A DNA stretch of 64,000 nucleotides from Streptomyces sp. NRRL S-337. Its GTDB lineage: Bacteria; Actinomycetota; Actinomycetes; Streptomycetales; Streptomycetaceae. Position 1 is the stretch's first letter; each line of letters begins with the position of its first letter. The stretch spans positions 34,197 to 98,196 of the forward strand of contig NZ_JOIX01000024.1 in assembly GCF_000720175.1 (NCBI RefSeq), given 5' to 3'. The notes beneath the pieces were generated by a model. It did not search any database. It worked only from the letters and a program-made list of their open reading frames with translations, and had not been told where the DNA came from. Both the position numbers and the translations under genes were made by a program. Shown in pieces: positions 1 to 7,554 of the stretch.

Positions 1-90
1 GCCGTCGCGGGCGGCGCCGAAGAGGCGGGCGGGAATGCCCAGTTCGAAGGGGACGATGCCGTCCAGGGCAAGGACGCCCACACGATGCAT
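1..90 (-). CDS. GlxA-family AraC-type regulator, N-terminal fragment (runs off the window)
   Basis: The first 30 residues are visible and include VGVLALDGIVPFELG. This is the opening beta strand and loop of the DJ-1/PfpI-like sensor domain found at the N terminus of GlxA-type transcription factors, which carry an AraC helix-turn-helix at the C terminus. The start is the ATG at 90, preceded on the minus strand by a GAGAGGATC ribosome-binding site. The gene is divergent from the oxidoreductase at 264, which makes that enzyme a possible target; this is inference. The DNA-binding domain lies outside the window, so the family call rests on the N terminus only. Confidence 0.7.
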   Translation of the reverse strand, partial: MHRVGVLALDGIVPFELGIPARLFGAARDG

Positions 91-136
91 GGCCAGATCC
101 TCTCGGGACGATGGATGGCCAGATCCTTTCAGGACG
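89..136. repeat. 22-bp direct repeat in the 5' leader of the GlxA-type gene
   Basis: ATGGCCAGATCCTCTCGGGACG (89-110, listed here as two parts ATGGCCAGATCC and TCTCGGGACG) recurs at 115-136 with two changes, a period of 26 bp. The unit contains the ribosome-binding site of the minus-strand gene, so the leader carries two near-identical SD-like segments. Confidence 0.8.
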
Positions 137-263
137 TGGCCGTTGCGCCACCACCGGGGGCTGAGCCGGCCGGACAGTCTGGGGCCGTGTCCGAGACCAC
201 CGGCACCGCCGACATCTCCGGCACCGGAACTCCCCCGTACCTCCACCGAGAAGGAACGCCTTC

Positions 264-1289
264 ATGACCCAGCCGATCACCGCGCCCGTCACCGCGCCCA
301 CCACCGGGCCTCTTACTGCCTCTTCGACCATGCGCGCGGTGTCCCAGGAGCGGGGCGGCGCTCCCGACGTCCTGAAGGTCGTCGAGACGGAGCGGCCGGA
401 TCCGGGCCGGGGCGAGATCCTGGTCCGGGTGCGCGCGGCGGGTGTGAACCCCGCCGACTGGAAGCTCCGCGAGCGCGGTGTGTTCGCCGATGGGGCCATG
501 CCTCCCTTCACCCTCGGCTTCGATGTGGCCGGCGTCGTGGCGGCTGTCGGCTCGGGCGTGACGATCTTCCAGCCCGGTGACGCGGTGTTCGGGATGCCCC
601 GCTTCCCGCACCAGGCGGGCGCGTATGCCGAGTACGTCACCGCACCGGCCCGGCACTTCGCCCCGCGCCCGCGCGGCCTCGACCACTTCCAGGCCGGCGC
701 CCTGCCGCTGGCCTCGCTCACCGCCTGGCAGGCCCTGGTCGACACCGCTCACGTCCGGCCCGGGCAGCGGGTCCTGATCCATGCGGCGGCCGGCGGCGTC
801 GGCCACCTGGCGGTGCAGATCGCCAAGGCCCGCGGCGCCTACGTCATCGGCACCGCCAGCGCCGCCAAGCACGACCTGGTGCGCGCACTCGGCGCCGACG
901 AGGTCATCGACCACCGCACCCAGGACGCCGGCGACACCGTCCGCGACATCGATGTCGTCCTCGACGGGATCGGCGGGCCCAACTGGGCGCGGTCCCTGCG
1001 CACCCTGCGCCGCGGCGGCACGCTGGTCTCGCTCCTCCCGTTCGACGACGCTTTCCCCGCCCGGCAGGCCGAGGAAGCCGGGGTGCGGGCGGTGTTCATG
1101 CTCGTCGAACCCGACCGGCAGGGGCTGCGCGAGATCAGCGCCCTCGTCGAGGACGGCCGCCTGCGGGTGCTCGTCGAGGCGGTGTTCCCCCTTGAACACG
1201 CCGCGCGGGCACATGAGTTGGGCGAGGCCGGCCGGACCACCGGAAAGATCGTCCTGGCCGTCGGCTCCGAGCCTGGTTCGGAGTCCTAG
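264..1289 (+). CDS. NADP-dependent quinone oxidoreductase-like enzyme (zinc-free MDR family)
   Basis: A 341-residue medium-chain dehydrogenase/reductase. An N-terminal GroES-like domain is followed near residues 174-186 by the Rossmann motif AAGGVGHLAVQIAKA. The structural-zinc cysteine cluster of alcohol dehydrogenases is absent, which fits the quinone oxidoreductase branch that reduces quinones or enones with NADPH. The ATG at 264 has an AAGGAA ribosome-binding site. It precedes a 22-residue Thr/Ala/Pro-rich leader, and the family core begins at Met23 (MRAVSQE), so a start at 330 is possible though it lacks a good SD. Divergent from the GlxA-type regulator. Substrate cannot be told from sequence. 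Confidence 0.85.
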   Translation: MTQPITAPVTAPTTGPLTASSTMRAVSQERGGAPDVLKVVETERPDPGRGEILVRVRAAGVNPADWKLRERGVFADGAMPPFTLGFDVAGVVAAVGSGVTIFQPGDAVFGMPRFPHQAGAYAEYVTAPARHFAPRPRGLDHFQAGALPLASLTAWQALVDTAHVRPGQRVLIHAAAGGVGHLAVQIAKARGAYVIGTASAAKHDLVRALGADEVIDHRTQDAGDTVRDIDVVLDGIGGPNWARSLRTLRRGGTLVSLLPFDDAFPARQAEEAGVRAVFMLVEPDRQGLREISALVEDGRLRVLVEAVFPLEHAARAHELGEAGRTTGKIVLAVGSEPGSES

Positions 1290-1316
1290 CCCGGACGCCG
1301 GACTTACAAATTCACC

Positions 1317-1335
1317 TTGCAAGCATGATTTGCAA
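1317..1335. promoter_or_regulatory. TTGCAA-N7-TTGCAA candidate operator
   Basis: Two copies of the self-complementary hexamer TTGCAA (1317-1322 and 1330-1335) lie 18-36 bp before the winged-helix regulator start. The pair forms an inverted repeat in a locally AT-rich patch, consistent with autoregulation. Binding by that regulator is inferred only. Confidence 0.4.
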
Positions 1336-1352
1336 CTTCTAGGCTGCCGCGC

Positions 1353-1928
1353 ATGCCACCCGAACCTCAGGAAATCAACGACGTAGAGGCCCTCCGGGTG
1401 CTCGCGCACCCCATGCGGCAGAAGATCGAGCAGTGCCTGCGGAAGGGCCCCGCCAACTCCACGACTCTCGCGCGCGAACTGGGCGAGAGCACCGGGCTGA
1501 CCAGCTATCACCTGCGCCAGATGGCCAAGCACGGGTTCATCGAGGAGGCGCCCGAGCTGGCGAAGGGGCGGGAGCGGTGGTGGCGGGTGGTGCCCGGGGA
1601 CCGGCGGTTCCCGCCGTACAGCCGGCAGACACCGCAGATGCGGGAGGCGCTCACCCAGATGCACCGGCTGAACCTCGCCGAACTGCTCGACAGTGCCCGG
1701 CAGTTCGAGGCGGCGCGGGACAACCTCGGCCCCTGGGCGGATGCGGCGATCTTCTCCCGTGCCACGCTACGGCTCGATCCGGCCCAACTCCGGGAGTTCT
1801 TCGAGGAGTACATCGCGCTGATCCACCGGTACTCCCCCACCCAGGAGGAAGCGACTCCCGAGGCGCGCGCCGTCCTGGTCCGTCTGCTCGGGTTCCCCGA
1901 GATCGGCGAAGAGGACGGCACGGCGTGA
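1353..1928 (+). CDS. ArsR-like winged-helix transcriptional regulator
   Basis: 191 residues. Residues 7-75 form a winged helix with the ArsR-superfamily opening VLAHPMRQKIEQCL, a recognition helix TGLTSYHLRQMAKHGFI and a wing ending in a W-rich strand (RERWWRVV). The C-terminal half is helical, acidic and of unknown ligand. No metal-binding CxC motif is present, so it is not a classic metal sensor. Its stop codon overlaps the GTG start of the hydrolase at 1925 (GTGA), which implies translational coupling. No clear SD precedes the ATG. Confidence 0.8.
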   Translation: MPPEPQEINDVEALRVLAHPMRQKIEQCLRKGPANSTTLARELGESTGLTSYHLRQMAKHGFIEEAPELAKGRERWWRVVPGDRRFPPYSRQTPQMREALTQMHRLNLAELLDSARQFEAARDNLGPWADAAIFSRATLRLDPAQLREFFEEYIALIHRYSPTQEEATPEARAVLVRLLGFPEIGEEDGTA

Positions 1929-3421
1929 GGCTCTTGTTCCGTCGGTCGCCGTCCGCGCCGGTGGCCGTGGTGTGGACGGTCGTCCTCGCCGCTCTGCTGG
2001 TGCCCGCCGGTGCCGCCCGGGCCGACGGTCACCGGTCGCACGGACGCGTCCAGGACGGCGCGGGCCTGATCCGCCGGGAGGTTTCCTTCCGGGGCGGTGA
2101 CGGGCTCGTTCTGCACGGCACGGTGCTGAGCGCGGCCACGGTTCAAGGGGCGCCTGCCCGGCCCGGCATCGTGCTGGTCGGCGGGGCGGGGCCGGGCCCT
2201 CGTCAGGAGTACCGGCAGGAGGCCGAGGCCTTCGCCCGCGCGGGGATCACGACGCTGGTGTACGACAAGCGCACGGTGCGCTACTCCACGATGGACCGCG
2301 ACTTCGGTCTGCTGGCGGCGGACGCCCTGGCCGGGGTGCGGCTGCTGCGTGGCCGGCCAGGGGTGGATCCGCGCCACGTCGGTCTGTGGGGGTTCAGCGA
2401 GGGGGCCTGGGTCGCCCCGCTGGCCGCCGCGCGCTCCTCCGGCGTCGGCTTCGTGATCACCATCGGCGGGCCGGGCCACTCGCCCCTGCGCACCCAGACC
2501 TGGAACCTCACCACCCATCTGCGGCATGGCGGCGTCACCGGGTCCTTCCTCGCCACCCTGGAGGGTCCCGCGGCCCAACTCGTCGCTTCCACGGGCCGGT
2601 TCCCCGAGGGAGACTTCGATCCGTTGCCGGCATGGAGGCAGCTGCACGACACGCCGGTGCTGGCTCTGTGGGGCGATCAGGACCGGCAGGTGCCGCCGCG
2701 TGAGAGCGCGCAGATATTTCGGCGCACCCTGGCCGAGGCGGGCAACCGGCATGTTGTCGTCCGCTTCCTCCGGGGGGCCGCGCACAACGGCCACCGCACC
2801 TCGGACGGTTTCGACCGGATCGCCGGACCGCTCTATCAGGGCAAGCGGTTGGGGGCGCCGGCTCCTGGCTATGTCCCCATCCTCACCTCCTGGGTGGCCG
2901 CGGTGGCCTCCGGTCACCCTCCCCGGTCCAGCGCCGCCCCCGCCCCGCCGCAGCCGGTGTCCAGTGCCCCCGCAGCCAGCGCCTGGTACGCCTGGCTGCC
3001 TCCCGTACTGCTGCTCGTGGGGTTCGCCGCCTACCCGGTGAGCGGGGCGCTACGACGGATCGCTCGGCGCCCGCGGCCCGGCCCGGCTCAGGGGGCGGCC
3101 CTGCGGCGTTGGCTGGCCGGGCTGGGCCTCGTTGCGGTAACAGCCTCGGTGCTGTGCCCCCTCGCGGTCTTCGTGGTGGGCGACGGGGGTGCGGCGGGAC
3201 CGGTGGTGGCGGGACGTCCGCTCGGCTGGCTGGTGGCGCAGGCGCTGAGCGTCACCGACGTCACGCTGACCGGGGTGACGGTATGGCGCCGGCGGAACGG
3301 GCAGCGCACCCCGGCCGGGTCGCGTCCGCACGGCCGGCCCGGGGTGGCGAGGGCGACGCTGATGGCGACAGCGGTGCTGTTCGTGCCGTGGGCGCTGTGG
3401 TGGGGGACGTTGCGTCCGTGA
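1925..3421 (+). CDS. Secreted or membrane-anchored alpha/beta hydrolase
   Basis: 498 residues from a GTG that overlaps the previous stop. The N terminus is a signal peptide or signal anchor (VAVVWTVVLAALLVPAGAARA). The hydrolase domain shows the nucleophile elbow GFSEGAW, an acid in ALWGDQDRQVPP and a catalytic His in GAAHNGH. After about residue 340 there is a Pro/Ala linker, then three or four hydrophobic helices (PPVLLLVGFAAYPVSG, LGLVAVTASVLCPLAVFVV, LMATAVLFVPWALWW). The catalytic domain is therefore probably extracytoplasmic and held to the membrane by its C terminus. Dienelactone-hydrolase or acyl-CoA-thioesterase-like substrates are possible; none can be assigned. Confidence 0.82.
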   Translation: MRLLFRRSPSAPVAVVWTVVLAALLVPAGAARADGHRSHGRVQDGAGLIRREVSFRGGDGLVLHGTVLSAATVQGAPARPGIVLVGGAGPGPRQEYRQEAEAFARAGITTLVYDKRTVRYSTMDRDFGLLAADALAGVRLLRGRPGVDPRHVGLWGFSEGAWVAPLAAARSSGVGFVITIGGPGHSPLRTQTWNLTTHLRHGGVTGSFLATLEGPAAQLVASTGRFPEGDFDPLPAWRQLHDTPVLALWGDQDRQVPPRESAQIFRRTLAEAGNRHVVVRFLRGAAHNGHRTSDGFDRIAGPLYQGKRLGAPAPGYVPILTSWVAAVASGHPPRSSAAPAPPQPVSSAPAASAWYAWLPPVLLLVGFAAYPVSGALRRIARRPRPGPAQGAALRRWLAGLGLVAVTASVLCPLAVFVVGDGGAAGPVVAGRPLGWLVAQALSVTDVTLTGVTVWRRRNGQRTPAGSRPHGRPGVARATLMATAVLFVPWALWWGTLRP

Positions 3422-3534
3422 GGAGCGCCTCGACGGCCGGGCCGACCCGGGCCGGATGCGCCTCCGGCCGACCTCGTGGCAGCACAGCGACCTCGGCACA
3501 CCTCTCCTGGCCGGCACGTCCCCCATGAGCCCTC

Positions 3535-3557
3535 CCCGCCCGCGCCGGTCGGGCGGG
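3535..3557. terminator. Bidirectional terminator hairpin
   Basis: CCCGCCCG (3535-3542) pairs perfectly with CGGGCGGG (3550-3557) around a 7-nt loop. It lies between the convergent hydrolase and DoxX-like genes, with no T tract, as usual for Streptomyces terminators. Confidence 0.55.
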
Positions 3558-3567
3558 CGGGCGCGGC

Positions 3568-3924
3568 TCAGCCTGCCTGGAGGGCGAGGACCAGTGCGGC
3601 CGTGCACAGGACGAGCATGCCGGTGGCGTTGAGGAAGAGGTTGCGCCCGTAGTCCTTGGCGCGGAGGTGCAGGGAGACGGCAACGAGGAAGTAGACCACC
3701 AGTGAGGCGGCGGTGAGAACGGCCAGCGGCAGGAACCAGATGCCGACGATCAAGCCGACCGCCGAGGCGGTCTTCAGCACGGGCAGCAATCGCCAGTACC
3801 GGCGGGGAAAGTCGACATCTTCCAGGCAGGCCCGGACGAATCCGACGGGCCTGAGACACAGTGCGGCGTCGCCGAGCTGGACGGCGGCCAGGCCGGCGAA
3901 GAGCAACCACGGGTGGATCACCAC
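3568..3924 (-). CDS. DoxX-like small membrane protein
   Basis: About 118 residues with four hydrophobic helices: LLFAGLAAVQLGDAALCL, a central TASAVGLIVGIWFLPLAV, ASLVVYFLVAVSLHL and a C-terminal NATGMLVLCTAALVLAL. This is the size and topology of DoxX/DoxX-like proteins, which sit in redox membrane complexes or act in detoxification. The start was set at the GTG at 3924 because GACGAGG lies 5 nt upstream; the GTG at 3921 is equally close, and an upstream ORF to 4050 encodes only Arg/Pro-rich filler. Its upstream region carries the ATTGCACTGTGCAAT palindrome. Confidence 0.7.
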   Translation of the reverse strand: MVIHPWLLFAGLAAVQLGDAALCLRPVGFVRACLEDVDFPRRYWRLLPVLKTASAVGLIVGIWFLPLAVLTAASLVVYFLVAVSLHLRAKDYGRNLFLNATGMLVLCTAALVLALQAG

Positions 3925-4090
3925 AGACACCTCGTCTCGTAGCGGTGGTACGGCTGTCGAACGAGGGACGGACGCGGGCCGGCGATTCGTGACATCGCCG
4001 CGTCGAGGAGCACGCGGGCCGGCAGTGCAGCAGCCCGCTGCCCCGGCCACCAGGCCGGTTCATCAGGTTGTTATCACCGTCATATTTATT

Positions 4091-4105
4091 ATTGCACTGT
4101 GCAAT
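4091..4105. promoter_or_regulatory. 15-bp perfect palindrome, candidate operator (copy 1)
   Basis: ATTGCACTGTGCAAT is a perfect inverted repeat in an AT-rich island inside the 503-bp gap between the DoxX-like gene (minus) and the ClC gene (plus). The same motif with one centre change occurs at 6583-6597. The rest of the gap (3925-4427) contains no convincing gene; short open frames there are GC-biased shadows. Confidence 0.6.
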
Positions 4106-4427
4106 GTTACGGTGAGTGCGATGACCGATCCTGTGCGGCGCGGCAGGGCCGGTCCACGGGCGTGAGGCGCGTGACGCCGTCCGCCGTTCCATCGACCAGC
4201 ACCACCAGTGCGCGCCGATGACCAGAGAGCGGAGCGGATCGCACCGCGACCGATCCCGGCCCCGGTACCGGCACCGGGGCCCACCGCCCGTTCCTCTTTC
4301 GCAGGGCAATGACGCCCGCCCCTTGCCGCTGTGTGACCACGGCCGGCCCCCTGACACCCGGGGGCCGGTTCGCGGGTCCGCTGACGGTGGCCTGTTCCTT
4401 TCCAGCCAGACGAAGCGGAGGTACCCC

Positions 4428-6332
4428 GTGGCCCGGCCCGACGCCGCCCGGAATCAGACGAAGACAGGAGCGAAGAGGCCCGGCCGCCCCTCCGGCGAGA
4501 AGATCGCGGAGCTGGGGGACTTCCACGTCCTGCCCAGGGTCGCGGTGATCACCGGCTTGGCCGTGCCCGTCGGGGCGGTCGCCGCGCTCGTCGCCGTGGG
4601 GCTGCTCAAACTGATCGCCCTGTTCACCAACCTGTGCTTCCACGGCCGCTTCTCCTTCGGCGGTGCCACCCCGGGCTCCACCGCGCACTGGTGGCTCATC
4701 CTCTGCATGCCGGTGCTGGGCGGGCTGGTCATCGGGCTGATGGCCAGGTTCGGGTCGGAGAAGATCCGCGGCCACGGCATGCCGGAGGCCATCGAGTCGA
4801 TCCTCGTCGGAGGCAGCAGGGTCCAGCCCCGCGTCGCGGTCCTCAAGCCGGTCTCGTCGGCGATATCCATCGGCTCCGGCGGCCCGTTCGGCGCCGAAGG
4901 GCCGATCATCATGACCGGCGGCGCGGTCGGATCGATCCTCGCCCAGTTCCTCCGCGTCACCACCGACGAACGCAAGACCCTCCTGGTGGCCGGCTCCGCG
5001 GCGGGCATGGCGGCCACCTTCAACTCCCCGCTCGCGGCCATCCTGCTCGCCGTCGAGCTGCTGCTCTTCGAGTGGCGGCCCCGCTCCTACCTGCCCGTCG
5101 CGGTCGGCGCGGTCACCGCCACCCTCGTACGCGGACCGCTCCTGGGCACCGAGCCGCTCTTCGGCGGCGCCCACGTCCCCACCGAACTGCCGCTCTCCGT
5201 CTACGGACTGTGCGTCGTCGCCGGACTCGCCGCCGGGCTCCTCGCCCTTCTGGCGACGTGGCTCGTCTACTTCTCCGAGGACCTGTTCGCCAAGTTGCCG
5301 CTGCACTGGATGTGGTGGCCCGCGTTCGGCGGCGCGATCATCGGGTTCGGCGGCCTGGTGGAGCCGCGCGCGCTGGGCGTCGGCTACGACGTCATCGACC
5401 AGTTGCTCACCGGCCGCGCCACCGTCGGGCTGATCCTCGGCATCCTCGTCGTCAAGACGCTGATCTGGGGGCTCTCCCTGGGCTCCGGCACCTCCGGCGG
5501 CGTCCTCGCCCCGATGTTCATGATCGGCGGCGCACTCGGGGCCGCCGAGGGGCTGGTCTTCCCCTCCGTCAGCCCCGGCTTCTGGGCCCTGGTGTCACTG
5601 GCGGGCGTGCTGGGCGGGGTCATGCGCTCGCCGCTGACCGGCATCGTGTTCTGCGTGGAACTGACCCATGAGCTCCACGCCCTCCTCCCCATGGTGATCA
5701 CCGCGTCCTCGGCGTATCTGCTGTCGGTGATCGTCCTCAAGCGGTCGGTGCTCACCGAGAAGATCGCCCGCCGCGGCCTCCACCTCACCCGCGAGTACTC
5801 CGTGGACCCCTTGGAAGTCCACCTCGTACGCCAGCTGGAAACCCCCGTCACCGTCACGTTCCGTACGGACCAGACCGCCGGCGAGGCCGGGGCCCGGCTG
5901 CGCGAGGCGCATCGGGCCCGGGACGCCGACGGCATCCTCGCCCAGCGGCTCTACCCCGTCCTGGACGGCGAGGGGGGCCTGGCGGGGGTCGTCACCCGCG
6001 CGGAACTGCTGCACGGCGCTCCGGACGACGACCGGCAGCTGGGCGGTCTCGCCCGTCCCGCGATCACCGCCCATCCGGACGAAACCCTGCGGACCATCGC
6101 CAATCGCATGGCGGCCCACCAGGTCACCCGCGTCGTCGTCACGCCCCGCACCGCGCCCCACCACGTCGAGGGAATCCTGAGCCTGCGTCATCTGCTCGAA
6201 GCGCGCCGGGTGGACCTGCACGAGGAACAGCACGCCGAACGCGTCCTCACCCCGTTCCGGCGGGTGCCGCGACAGCGCAAGCCGGCCCTGACGGCATCCG
6301 CCGAGGCGCTCAGCGACGCCGCCGGCTGCTGA
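4428..6332 (+). CDS. ClC-family chloride channel/transporter with tandem CBS domains
   Basis: 634 residues from a GTG preceded by CGGAGG at 6 nt. An upstream in-frame extension to 4218 lacks hydrophobic or conserved character. About ten membrane helices carry the ClC signatures GSGGPFGAEGP (residues 149-159, Glu157 at the gating-glutamate position) and GTSGGVLAPMFMIGG. After about residue 450, a cytoplasmic tail holds two CBS motifs that often bind nucleotides. It exchanges or conducts Cl- at the plasma membrane. Whether it is a channel or a H+/Cl- antiporter cannot be read from sequence. The second ClC signature has V for F (GGVLAP), a common prokaryotic variant. Confidence 0.93.
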   Translation: MARPDAARNQTKTGAKRPGRPSGEKIAELGDFHVLPRVAVITGLAVPVGAVAALVAVGLLKLIALFTNLCFHGRFSFGGATPGSTAHWWLILCMPVLGGLVIGLMARFGSEKIRGHGMPEAIESILVGGSRVQPRVAVLKPVSSAISIGSGGPFGAEGPIIMTGGAVGSILAQFLRVTTDERKTLLVAGSAAGMAATFNSPLAAILLAVELLLFEWRPRSYLPVAVGAVTATLVRGPLLGTEPLFGGAHVPTELPLSVYGLCVVAGLAAGLLALLATWLVYFSEDLFAKLPLHWMWWPAFGGAIIGFGGLVEPRALGVGYDVIDQLLTGRATVGLILGILVVKTLIWGLSLGSGTSGGVLAPMFMIGGALGAAEGLVFPSVSPGFWALVSLAGVLGGVMRSPLTGIVFCVELTHELHALLPMVITASSAYLLSVIVLKRSVLTEKIARRGLHLTREYSVDPLEVHLVRQLETPVTVTFRTDQTAGEAGARLREAHRARDADGILAQRLYPVLDGEGGLAGVVTRAELLHGAPDDDRQLGGLARPAITAHPDETLRTIANRMAAHQVTRVVVTPRTAPHHVEGILSLRHLLEARRVDLHEEQHAERVLTPFRRVPRQRKPALTASAEALSDAAGC

Positions 6333-6341
6333 TCCCGCGCG

Positions 6342-6374
6342 CCGCGCCGACCGCCGGATGGCGGTACGGCGCGG
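6342..6374 (+). terminator. Rho-independent-type terminator of the ClC gene
   Basis: CCGCGCCGACCGCC (6342-6355) pairs with GGCGGT-A-CGGCGCGG (6360-6374), a 14-bp stem with one bulged A and a GGAT loop, 10 nt after the stop. Confidence 0.75.
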
Positions 6375-6582
6375 CCGGCCGTTCGGCCGCTTCGGCCGCC
6401 GCGCGCTCCGCGTCCGCCCTCGCCCTGCCTCGCACCACAGCCCACCACTCTCTTGTGAACGCGATGGAGCACCACCTCCGGGGGAGGCGGATCGCCCTCG
6501 TTTGCTCGCCCAGCATCCCGCCGGGGATCAACGAGCAAAGGGAATATACCGGGGCATTCAGCGTGATCTGGCGAAGGCTTTC

Positions 6583-6618
6583 ATTGCACTTTGCAATGTT
6601 TGGTGGCGTCATTATTTT
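6583..6618 (+). promoter_or_regulatory. Promoter with overlapping 15-bp palindromic operator (copy 2)
   Basis: ATTGCACTTTGCAAT (6583-6597, extending to a 17-bp palindrome with the flanking C and G) covers a TTGCAA -35-like box (6591-6596). TATTTT (6613-6618) follows after 16 bp. A repressor bound here would block the SDR promoter at 6701. The rest of the 368-bp ClC-SDR gap holds only the terminator at 6342-6374. Confidence 0.6.
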
Positions 6619-6700
6619 GTGATCGAACGGTTTCGGACAGCCCACCCGCCACGTATCCCACGCCCGCTCGCCCGGCGTGGCCGTGGGAGGATTCCCGATC

Positions 6701-7441
6701 ATGACACTTGAACCATCGGATCGGCCCGTTGCCCTGGTCACGGGGTCCACGTCGGGGATCGGCGAGGCCGTCGCGCGGCGGCTGGCGGCGGACGGCATGC
6801 GGGTCGTCGTGCACTCGCGGCGCAGCACGGAGGCCGGTGAGGCACTGGCGGCGGAGCTCGGCGGTGCGTACGTACGGGCCGATCTGGCGGTGGAGGAAGA
6901 GGCCCGCGGGCTGGCCGAGGCGGCGCTCGACCGGTACGGGCGGCTGGACGTGCTGGTGAACAACGCGGGCCTCAGCTGGCCGATCCCGCACCATGACCTG
7001 GCCGCGGCCACACCGGCGGACTGGCGGCAGCTGCTGGAGGTCAACCTGATCGCGCCCTGGGTGCTGTGCACGGCGGCGCTGCCGGCACTGCGCCAAGCCC
7101 CGGCGGGCGGCAGCATCGTGAACGTCACCAGCCACGCCGGGGTCCGCCCCAAGGGCTCCTCGGTGCCGTACGCGGCGAGCAAGGCCGCGCTGAACCACGT
7201 GACCCGGCTGCTCGCGGCCGCCCTCGCGCCCGACGTACGGGTCAACGCGGTGGCCCCGGGACTGGTGGACACGCCCATGACGAAGGACTGGGCGCACGCG
7301 CACGAAATCTGGCGGGACCGCGCGCCGATGCGTCGTCCGGCCCAACCCGCCGACGTCGCCGACCTGGTGGCGTCAGTGCTCGCCCACAGCTATCTCACCG
7401 GCGAGGTCATCCTGCTCGACGGCGGGCTGAACCTCACCTGA
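6701..7441 (+). CDS. Short-chain dehydrogenase/reductase (classical SDR)
   Basis: 246 residues. Cofactor motif TGSTSGIG at residues 14-21, NNAG in LDVLVNNAGLSW, catalytic Ser in VTSHAG, and Tyr/Lys in YAASK. The C terminus ends LTGEVILLDGG, as in FabG-like enzymes. It reduces a ketone or oxidises an alcohol with NAD(P)H; the substrate is unknown. The ATG at 6701 has GGGAGGA at 8 nt, better than the upstream ATG at 6677. Its promoter carries the same palindrome as the DoxX/ClC intergenic region, so co-regulation is likely (inference). Confidence 0.9.
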   Translation: MTLEPSDRPVALVTGSTSGIGEAVARRLAADGMRVVVHSRRSTEAGEALAAELGGAYVRADLAVEEEARGLAEAALDRYGRLDVLVNNAGLSWPIPHHDLAAATPADWRQLLEVNLIAPWVLCTAALPALRQAPAGGSIVNVTSHAGVRPKGSSVPYAASKAALNHVTRLLAAALAPDVRVNAVAPGLVDTPMTKDWAHAHEIWRDRAPMRRPAQPADVADLVASVLAHSYLTGEVILLDGGLNLT

Positions 7442-7445
7442 CGTG

Positions 7446-7481
7446 CCGGGGACCGGGCACCGGGGACCGGGCACCGGGGAC
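7446..7481. repeat. 14-bp tandem repeat
   Basis: CCGGGGACCGGGCA occurs about 2.6 times directly after the SDR stop, in the gap before the convergent monooxygenase. Low-complexity spacer; no gene seen. Confidence 0.7.
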
Positions 7482-7554
7482 TCGGCGCGGGCGGACGGCC
7501 ACCTGGGGCACCTCGGGCACTCGGGTACCTCAGGCACTCTGCGTACCGTGCCGC

